NCBI GenBank assembly: GCA_048884925.1
Contig: JBHLQK010000099.1
Coordinates: 1-11,127 of the forward strand
Source of the DNA: SMTZ1-83 sp048884925
GTDB lineage: Archaea > Asgardarchaeota > Thorarchaeia > Thorarchaeales > Thorarchaeaceae
Length of the DNA: 11,127 nucleotides
Reading direction: 5' to 3'
Shown here piece by piece: positions 6,807 to 11,127 of the stretch. How positions within the stretch are numbered: position 1 is the first letter of the stretch; each line of letters begins with the position of its first letter. A model generated the notes under the pieces. The model was not told the DNA's origin. It worked only from the letters and a program-made list of their open reading frames with translations, and did no database searches. Position numbers and translations under genes: made by a program.

Positions 6807-6854
6807 CCCTTGGTCCTGTTCAATACTGGCCGGAATAGCTCCTTTTAGGCTGAA

Positions 6855-6863
6855 TTTTTATAC
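6855..6863 (+). promoter_or_regulatory. TATA-like box of the thiolase–DUF35 operon
   Basis: TTTTTATAC is followed about 30 bases later by the Shine-Dalgarno AAGGTGG (6894-6900), ten bases before the ATG at 6911. It faces away from the acyl-CoA dehydrogenase box about 50 bases to its left, so the gap holds a divergent promoter pair. Confidence 0.6.
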
Positions 6864-6910
6864 TAGTTACTCAGCCGCCAAATCATCGGTGTCAAGGTGG
6901 AATTTGTAAC

Positions 6911-8083
6911 ATGCCATTAAGAAATACAACAATCGTCAGTGCAGCACAGACGAGGTTTGGAAAGCTGGAAGGCATCACTCAAAGAGAGATGTTTGCAGAG
7001 GCAGTTGACAAGGCCACAGTGGACGCAGGCATTCCAAAGAAGGACATTCAAGCAGCGTTCATCGGGACCTTCATCCCTGAAATGCTGATTCATCAAGGCC
7101 ATACTGCTCCATTGCTTCTTGATTATGCAGGACTTAGAGGCTTGCCTGCAACAAGGCATGAAGCAGCCTGCGCCTCAGGAGCCACTGCACTCAGAGCAGG
7201 AGCCATGGCGATTGAATCAGGGCTATATGACACCGTCTTGGTCGCCGGAGCTGAGAAGATGACTTCTGTTTCAACGAATGCTGTTACAGAGGCACTGGCG
7301 GCCGCGGCAGATGATGAATTCGAGTCCAGCATGGGCTTGACATTTCCAGGAGTGTTTGCTATCGCAGCAGTTGCTCATATGCGGAAATATGGCACGACAG
7401 AAGAGGACATGGCGCTAGTCGCCGTAAAAGCTCACAAGAACGCGTCGACCAATTCTCTTGCACAGTTTCAGAAGGAGATCACACTCGAGAAGGCATTGAC
7501 CCCAAGATATGTCGCTTGGCCTCTGAAGCTCTTTGACTGCTCACCAATCTCTGATGGTGCAGCTGCGATTGTTCTTACCTCGAAAGAGAAAGCTAGGGAT
7601 TACACAGACGTTTCAATCGATGTGATTGGTTCTGGACAGGCATCGGCATCGATGAATCTCAGTGACCGGTCTGACCTTACATCCTTTGAGGCATCAGTTT
7701 CAGCAAGTAAGGCTGCCTACAAGATGGCTGGACTGGGACCTGAAGACATGGATATGGCAGTGGTTCATGACTGCTTCACAATCGCAGAGCTCATAGCGAG
7801 TGAGGACATAGGATTCTTCAAGCCGGGGGAGGCGGCTAAGGCACTAAGAGAAGGCGTCACTGCACTTGATGGCGATAAGCCCATCAATCCAATGGGCGGG
7901 CTAAAGGCTGTTGGCCATCCAGTAGGCGCAACTGGCGTTAAGCAAGCTGTTGTACTCTACAAGGAGCTGCTGGGAGAAGCTGGGCCAAATCAGGTTTCAA
8001 AACACAACACCGGTATCATGCACAACTTTGGCGGAACGGGTGCCACCTGTGTTGTCAACATCTTCAGGAGGTCTGACGCATGA
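6911..8083 (+). CDS. Archaeal SCP2-type thiolase (acetyl-CoA C-acyltransferase)
   Basis: This encodes 390 residues. It catalyses Claisen condensation of acyl-CoAs (for example 2 acetyl-CoA to acetoacetyl-CoA) or the reverse thiolysis. The acyl-accepting cysteine lies in HEAACASGA (C87). HDCFT (286-290) is the SCP2-type substitute for the NEAF loop and marks the archaeal/SCP2 subfamily. GGLKAVGHPVGATG (329-342) carries the catalytic H336, and NFGGTGATC (372-380) is the C-terminal glycine loop with a second active-site-like Cys (C380). The start is supported by AAGGTGG ten bases upstream. Its stop overlaps the DUF35 start (ATGA). In methanogens, thiolase, DUF35 and HMG-CoA synthase are known to form one complex channelling acetoacetyl-CoA to mevalonate. 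Here the pair is next to an acyl-CoA dehydrogenase, so fatty or branched acyl-CoA turnover is equally likely. Confidence 0.95.
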   Translation: MPLRNTTIVSAAQTRFGKLEGITQREMFAEAVDKATVDAGIPKKDIQAAFIGTFIPEMLIHQGHTAPLLLDYAGLRGLPATRHEAACASGATALRAGAMAIESGLYDTVLVAGAEKMTSVSTNAVTEALAAAADDEFESSMGLTFPGVFAIAAVAHMRKYGTTEEDMALVAVKAHKNASTNSLAQFQKEITLEKALTPRYVAWPLKLFDCSPISDGAAAIVLTSKEKARDYTDVSIDVIGSGQASASMNLSDRSDLTSFEASVSASKAAYKMAGLGPEDMDMAVVHDCFTIAELIASEDIGFFKPGEAAKALREGVTALDGDKPINPMGGLKAVGHPVGATGVKQAVVLYKELLGEAGPNQVSKHNTGIMHNFGGTGATCVVNIFRRSDA

Positions 8084-8469
8084 ACGAAAAGCCTACAGTT
8101 GAACAATATCGGAAGAATATACAGGATCACGACTTCCAAGCCTACAAGTGCGTAGGCTGCGGAGCAGTAATAGCACCTCCGATGGGTAGTTGCTATAGTT
8201 GCGGTGGTAACAAAATGGAGTGGACCCGAGTGAGCGGGAAAGGGACACTTGTTTCATTCACTGTCATTCACATTGCTCCCGAGCAATTTCAAGAAGAAGC
8301 TCCTTACCTTATTGCTATTGTAGAGCTTGAAGAGGGAACAAGAGTAACGGGACGTCTCCAGGGCTTTGATCCACTGAAACCAAACGAGATTGCGGTAGGT
8401 ACGTCACTAGTTCTCGACTACGAGGATGGTGCATCTGGCAACACTTACCTGTCTTTCAAGCCTGCTTGA
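8080..8469 (+). CDS. DUF35 zinc-ribbon/OB-fold acyl-CoA-binding partner of thiolase
   Basis: This encodes 129 residues. It has an N-terminal helix, then a rubredoxin-like zinc ribbon with C24-x2-C27 and C38-x2-C41 (KCVGCG...SCYSCGG). The OB-fold domain is at about 50-127 (GKGTLVSFTVIH, then PYLIAIVELEEGTRVTGRL). In the archaeal thiolase/HMG-CoA synthase complex the DUF35 subunit bridges the enzymes and holds the CoA moiety of the intermediate; that is known for the family, and the same role here is inferred from the ATGA overlap with the thiolase. All four Zn ligands are present and length is typical. The Shine-Dalgarno AGGAGG lies inside the end of the thiolase gene. No HMG-CoA synthase gene follows, so the third partner must be elsewhere or absent. 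Confidence 0.93.
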   Translation: MNEKPTVEQYRKNIQDHDFQAYKCVGCGAVIAPPMGSCYSCGGNKMEWTRVSGKGTLVSFTVIHIAPEQFQEEAPYLIAIVELEEGTRVTGRLQGFDPLKPNEIAVGTSLVLDYEDGASGNTYLSFKPA

Positions 8470-8578
8470 TGGGCTCTGTCGACTTAAGGCCGGACCTTCT
8501 ACCTGTTCAGATTCATTCGCAACCTTTTCATGCTTGAATAATCTCCAGAACCTGCTGTTAATTCGGAGTCTGAACGCT

Positions 8579-9595
8579 TTGGTTGAGAAAAAGTATAGAG
8601 ACCTTCTCCATTTGTCTGTACCAGAAACGAAAGTCCGCTTCGACCAGCATGCACAAGGACTCAAAGCCAGTTATGACGAGGGCTTGCTTCAGGACAATAT
8701 CCCTCCCACATCGGGAGTCTTGAATGGTGATGAAGTGCTTCTGAAGTCGATTGGACATGTGATACCAGAACAGACCAGAATTGCTTTCGAAGCGACAGAG
8801 TTTGTCAACGTCTTTGGAAGAGTCATCACAGACCATTCCGGCCACGCAAGGTGTTTGCAGTATCTATATGTCTGGGACTATCAAGCTGTCCCCGCCCACG
8901 AGGCAGATTACGAGCCAATATTCGTCTTTCTTGATGGACCCCACAGGTATGCAATATACGATCTTGTTCACTACTGTTGTCGTCGTTTGGATTTGGGACC
9001 TTCTGGGAAGAAAGGTCCTGGACTCAGAATGGTACCTGGCTGGCATTCCTTCCTTCCTGATTTCGAGATGGCACCGAAATCTGTTGACAAAGGGTTCCAC
9101 GTACACCCGCTGTCAGATCAGCACCTCAAGACATGGTGGAACATCCCGGATGAGGAGCCACGACTGAAGATTAGGGATTTTATGCTTGACCCATTTCTCC
9201 TTGAAACTCCTGGTCATTTTCTCAAGAATCCTGATGACAATTCAAAGACGATTTGCTGCACATTTCTAGAGCTTGAGAAATCACTCAGGGAATGCAAGGA
9301 TCCTCGTCAAGGTCTGATAGAGGGCATCAAACGAGCCTTCAATAGATGCGTGGGAATTCTAGGAATACTTAGACTGGTAGCTTTCGTTCAATTGCTTAAC
9401 GAGATGCAGGATGTGGGGCTTGTGAATATGCCCACGCCACTTCGTGCGGGATTGAACCTAGCATCACTTGGAGAGATGCTTCGTGATGGATTTGTTTCGA
9501 TGACTAAGGCTGGCAAGGACTTCTTTAGTGGCATGGCTTCCTCTGATGATGCGGATGATGATTTTGGATCAAGTGTCAAGGGACCTATTGTATAA
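8579..9595 (+). CDS. Unrecognised 338-residue soluble protein with HEADYE motif
   Basis: I chose the TTG at 8579, giving 338 residues, because GGAG (8565-8568) lies ten bases upstream. The longer frame from 8426 would overlap DUF35 by 44 bases, and its first 50 residues are Ser/Cys/Leu-rich and look non-coding. I do not recognise a family. The middle has a dense set of His, acidic and aromatic residues: DHSGHARC, YLYVWDYQ, AHEADYEPIFVFL (HEADYE at 107-112), VHYCCR (130-135), PGWHSFLPD (from 153), FHVHPL (173-178) and KTWWNIPDEEP. The H-x2-D-[WY]-E pattern followed by a hydrophobic strand recalls the metal-binding HxxDWE of NPP1-like and Vps62-like folds, but this is resemblance only. The C-terminal ~70 residues are helical and amphipathic and end in an acidic patch (SSDDADDD). 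There is no signal peptide or clear membrane span. It is downstream of the thiolase–DUF35 pair after about 110 bases. Confidence 0.7.
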   Translation: MVEKKYRDLLHLSVPETKVRFDQHAQGLKASYDEGLLQDNIPPTSGVLNGDEVLLKSIGHVIPEQTRIAFEATEFVNVFGRVITDHSGHARCLQYLYVWDYQAVPAHEADYEPIFVFLDGPHRYAIYDLVHYCCRRLDLGPSGKKGPGLRMVPGWHSFLPDFEMAPKSVDKGFHVHPLSDQHLKTWWNIPDEEPRLKIRDFMLDPFLLETPGHFLKNPDDNSKTICCTFLELEKSLRECKDPRQGLIEGIKRAFNRCVGILGILRLVAFVQLLNEMQDVGLVNMPTPLRAGLNLASLGEMLRDGFVSMTKAGKDFFSGMASSDDADDDFGSSVKGPIV

Positions 9596-9604
9596 TGTGA
9601 CAGA

Positions 9605-10324
9605 TCATCCAGATTGCAGCATTTTGGACCAGTCCGTTTTCACCATTAAGTAGATTGCTAGGATGACAAGCAACAGACCAATCACTTCGACCGATTTGGT
9701 GAATGCACTGTTTACGTCAGTTCCTCCAAGGAGGAGTCCTATCCAGTTCATTCCGATTCTTCCAGCCCATGCAACGGCAGTGAGGAACATTATCTTTCCC
9801 ACCAGTTGTGGAACAAAAACTCTCCACCACGAATATTTGGCAGCACCTAGAGGGACAAGCAAGACATCATCCGGAATGGGAGTGACTGCTAGGAACCAGA
9901 GGACAAAAGGAGTAGCCCTGGGGTATTTGTGTACAAAGTCACGGAATCCATTCTTCTGAACCTCATCTATGAGTGCACCTCCGCTATAGCCAATGAGGTA
10001 GCTAATCATTTCGCCAAGAGCGGCTCCGACTCCAGCAACAAGGCCTACGATCCAAGGATTGAAAACAAAGACATCTAGCTGAGAATCCCGGAGTCCTCCC
10101 AGAATGAAAGGAACTCCTACATATGGAAATGGCAGAAGGATAGTTGCATTCCCCAGGAACGATACAACAAAGTTTCCGGGGTATCCAATCAGAAGAGTGA
10201 TGTCTATTAGCCAGCTATAGATGAGTTGAAAGGGGCCTAAGAAATCGGGAATGACAAGTATGACTCCCCAGTAGATCAGAAGGACAGTCACTGATCCCAA
10301 GAATATCTTGTCCGCGAATCTCAT
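9605..10324 (-). CDS. VTT/DedA-family (SNARE-associated) membrane protein
   Basis: This encodes 239 residues from the ATG at 10324; a GTG at 10339 adds five residues, but a GAGGG would then abut it, whereas it lies about 12 bases from the ATG. Six or seven hydrophobic segments span the protein. The VTT-domain hallmarks are present: a buried LPFPYVG segment (64-70), GVGAALGEMISYLIGYSGG (98-116) with the conserved Gly-Glu pair, and TPIPDDVLLVPLGAAKYSWW (148-167), the second re-entrant hairpin with its Pro and acidic residues. Family members act in lipid scrambling or flipping (undecaprenyl or phospholipid carriers) and proton-dependent drug or osmotic tolerance; the lipid here is unknown. The charge layout and length are normal. 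It converges on the preceding gene with 9 bases between stops, so no terminator space exists. Confidence 0.88.
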   Translation of the reverse strand: MRFADKIFLGSVTVLLIYWGVILVIPDFLGPFQLIYSWLIDITLLIGYPGNFVVSFLGNATILLPFPYVGVPFILGGLRDSQLDVFVFNPWIVGLVAGVGAALGEMISYLIGYSGGALIDEVQKNGFRDFVHKYPRATPFVLWFLAVTPIPDDVLLVPLGAAKYSWWRVFVPQLVGKIMFLTAVAWAGRIGMNWIGLLLGGTDVNSAFTKSVEVIGLLLVILAIYLMVKTDWSKMLQSG

Positions 10325-10362
10325 CTGACTGAAGTACACCCTCGTTGGTCCAATCTATCACT

Positions 10363-10370
10363 GATAAGAA
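10363..10370 (-). promoter_or_regulatory. Possible TATA-like box before the VTT gene
   Basis: The minus-strand sequence TTCTTATC is about 40-46 bases before the ATG at 10324, in the 80-base gap after the lysine-tailed gene. It is a weak match, and read-through from upstream is an alternative. Confidence 0.3.
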
Positions 10371-10404
10371 CATTACCACTTCAGGCCCTGCACGACGACC
10401 TGGA

Positions 10405-10719
10405 CTATTTTTTCTTCTTCGCTGTATCTTCCTTCTTTGGCTTGGTATTTGGTTTATCAAAAAGAGCATCTGCGGCAGCAAGAGCCTCCTTTGCCTCTTC
10501 CGGAGTGAATTCCCTGAGTCCTCCTGATTTCGCGATTCTCACCAGCACCAAGGCATCTTCATTCTTTGGTTGCATCTCCCAGGACATCTCGTAATCGGGA
10601 TGTTCATTGACAACCTGCCCGAGAAGTTCGACCCAGGCATCTTTCACATCCTCGATTTTGAAATAGATGAATTCCATTAGTGGGATAGTGATTTCAACTT
10701 GAAGCACTGTGTTGTTCAT
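10405..10719 (-). CDS. Small protein with lysine-rich C-terminal tail, unknown function
   Basis: This encodes 104 residues from the ATG at 10719. The open frame continues to a TTG at 10830, but a TATA-like box (10748-10756) lies inside that extension and fits a near-leaderless start at 10719. The protein begins with a beta strand (NNTVLQVEITIPLMEFIYF). A helix follows (EDVKDAWVELLGQVV), then a second strand pair (YEMSWEMQ, ALVLVRIAK), which suggests a small alpha/beta fold. A helical EEAKEALAAADALF and a disordered lysine-rich tail (KPKKEDTAKKKK) complete it. There are no cysteines, signal peptide or membrane span. I do not recognise a family. The basic tail could bind nucleic acid, acidic lipid or an acidic partner; the upstream neighbour is strongly acidic, so a pairwise interaction is conceivable but untested. 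Confidence 0.6.
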   Translation of the reverse strand: MNNTVLQVEITIPLMEFIYFKIEDVKDAWVELLGQVVNEHPDYEMSWEMQPKNEDALVLVRIAKSGGLREFTPEEAKEALAAADALFDKPNTKPKKEDTAKKKK

Positions 10720-10747
10720 GATGAAATAGTTCTCGATGTTCCAAGGC

Positions 10748-10756
10748 AAATTATAG
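10748..10756 (-). promoter_or_regulatory. TATA-like box of the lysine-tailed small gene
   Basis: The minus-strand sequence CTATAATTT is centred about 33 bases before the ATG at 10719. The usual spacing puts transcription start near 10727, about eight bases before the start codon. The box lies in the 118-base gap after the Glu/Pro-rich gene. Confidence 0.5.
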
Positions 10757-10837
10757 CGCTCCAAGGCCACGATGTTTTTGTATGGTTGATAAATATGTCC
10801 GCTCCAAATAAACAATACTTGCACAGTCAAAGAGGAG

Positions 10838-11127
10838 CTAATCTTCTTTCTTCTTGTCTTTCTTCTTCTTCTCTTCCTCTTCCATCAGAGCCACAACATC
10901 TGCTAGGAATTTGTCTTCTTCGGAAATCTCCTCGACCTCTTCTTCTGGGGGCGGCTCGGGCTCAGGAACTTCACCGATTTCCGGCTCTGGTTCCAGCTCG
11001 CGAACTGGTTCTGGTTCAGGTTCTTCCTCAATTGGTTGTATCTCTTCGACGCGAGGTTCATCAAAATCCATGCGATCAGTAGCTCCGTGAAGCGAAGCAC
11101 CGTCCTCTTCTGCAATGCCCAATCCTT
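10838..11127 (-). CDS. C-terminal part of a Glu/Pro-rich protein (5' end outside window)
   Basis: The frame is open from the right edge to a stop at 10838, giving about 96 residues. A TTG at 11122 preceded by AAGGA could be a start, but nothing excludes continuation beyond the window. The visible part is low complexity: a Glu/Pro-repeat segment (EEEPEPEPVRELEPEPEIG and PEPEPPPEEEVEE), then a short helix (EEDKFLADVVALMEEEE), then a mixed lysine/aspartate tail (KKKKDKKKED). Such sequence is normally an extended, disordered linker or docking region attached to a folded N-terminal domain. No domain is visible here to name the protein. Glu/Pro runs are also a bias signature that can occur in spurious frames of Ser/Gly-rich opposite strands, but the tail helix and length argue for a real gene. 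Confidence 0.6.
   Translation of the reverse strand, partial: GLGIAEEDGASLHGATDRMDFDEPRVEEIQPIEEEPEPEPVRELEPEPEIGEVPEPEPPPEEEVEEISEEDKFLADVVALMEEEEKKKKDKKKED

Noticed and set aside
6764..6823. TTG at 6823 as the acyl-CoA dehydrogenase start
   Set aside because: A TATA-like box lies inside this extension, and the family's N-terminus begins with the residues after the ATG at 6763.
8485..8505. AAGG-CCGGA-CCTT mini-hairpin after DUF35 as a terminator
   Set aside because: The stem is only four base pairs and no T-run follows, so it is within chance expectation.
8426..8578. N-terminal extension of the 338-residue protein to an ATG at 8426
   Set aside because: It would overlap the DUF35 gene by 44 bases in another frame, and the extra residues are Ser/Cys/Leu-rich and unlike the rest. 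A TTG with GGAG ten bases upstream fits better.
8781..9167. 128-residue plus-strand frame within the 338-residue gene
   Set aside because: It is an alternative frame of a longer open gene, with no recognisable motif and no Shine-Dalgarno.
8579..9595. Calling the HEADYE protein an NPP1-type toxin or Vps62 homologue
   Set aside because: Only one short motif resembles those families; length, flanking sequence and the absence of a signal peptide do not match, so the name would be unsupported.
10936..11040. Short tandem-like GGTTCTGGTTCAGGTTC repeats as a possible satellite or CRISPR-like array
   Set aside because: The units are imperfect, without constant spacers, and follow from Glu-Pro codon repetition in the coding frame.
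10854..11090. Ser/Gly-rich plus-strand frame at the right edge
   Set aside because: It is the exact mirror of the Glu/Pro repeat frame: Ser/Gly runs are what the complementary codons give. The minus-strand frame has a more protein-like end.
1..11127. tRNA, rRNA, insertion sequence, CRISPR, toxin–antitoxin or defence genes
   Set aside because: I looked on both strands and found no cloverleaf, transposase motif, regular repeats with spacers, or recognisable defence domain.

Overview
The window most likely comes from an archaeon, and the overall look fits an Asgard-type (Thorarchaeota-like) or similar mesophilic archaeal genome. The basis is a typically archaeal thiolase–DUF35 zinc-ribbon pair, AT-rich TATA-like boxes about 33-55 bases before several start codons (some implying very short leaders), a mix of Shine-Dalgarno and apparently SD-less starts, likely TTG starts, and moderate GC. 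The phylum assignment is inference; no rRNA or tRNA is present to anchor it. Genes are densely packed: no gene-free stretch exceeds about 150 bases.

Layout, left to right. A possible 3' end of a plus-strand gene lies at the left edge. It is followed by a small beta-rich protein and a class I SAM-dependent methyltransferase, both on the minus strand. A plus-strand four-helix membrane protein (1261-1962) overlaps, tail to tail by 8 bases, a long minus-strand series. In transcription order that series is acyl-CoA dehydrogenase (6763-5561), a very cysteine-rich di-cluster ferredoxin-like protein (5495-4686), a nitroreductase-family flavoprotein (4630-3827), an unrecognised 182-residue protein (3814-3266) and an isopropylmalate/homocitrate synthase-family enzyme (3220-1955). 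Internal TATA-like boxes and a hairpin suggest several transcription units, not one strict operon.

A divergent promoter region (6764-6910) separates the acyl-CoA dehydrogenase from a plus-strand pair: an SCP2-type thiolase and a DUF35 OB-fold/zinc-ribbon protein joined by an ATGA overlap. Next on the plus strand is an unrecognised 338-residue protein with an HEADYE motif. The right end is all minus strand: a VTT/DedA-type membrane protein, a 104-residue protein with a lysine-rich tail, and the C-terminal part of a Glu/Pro-rich protein that also ends in lysines and runs off the window.

Taken together, the centre of the window is acyl-CoA and redox metabolism: dehydrogenation of an acyl-CoA, thiolytic cleavage or acetoacetyl-CoA formation, electron-carrying Fe-S and flavin proteins, and an acetyl-CoA-condensing enzyme. 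I found no phage, insertion sequence, CRISPR array or recognisable defence system. The least explained items are the 338-residue protein, the Cys-rich ferredoxin in its flavoenzyme neighbourhood, the 182-residue protein, and the lysine-tailed pair at the right edge.
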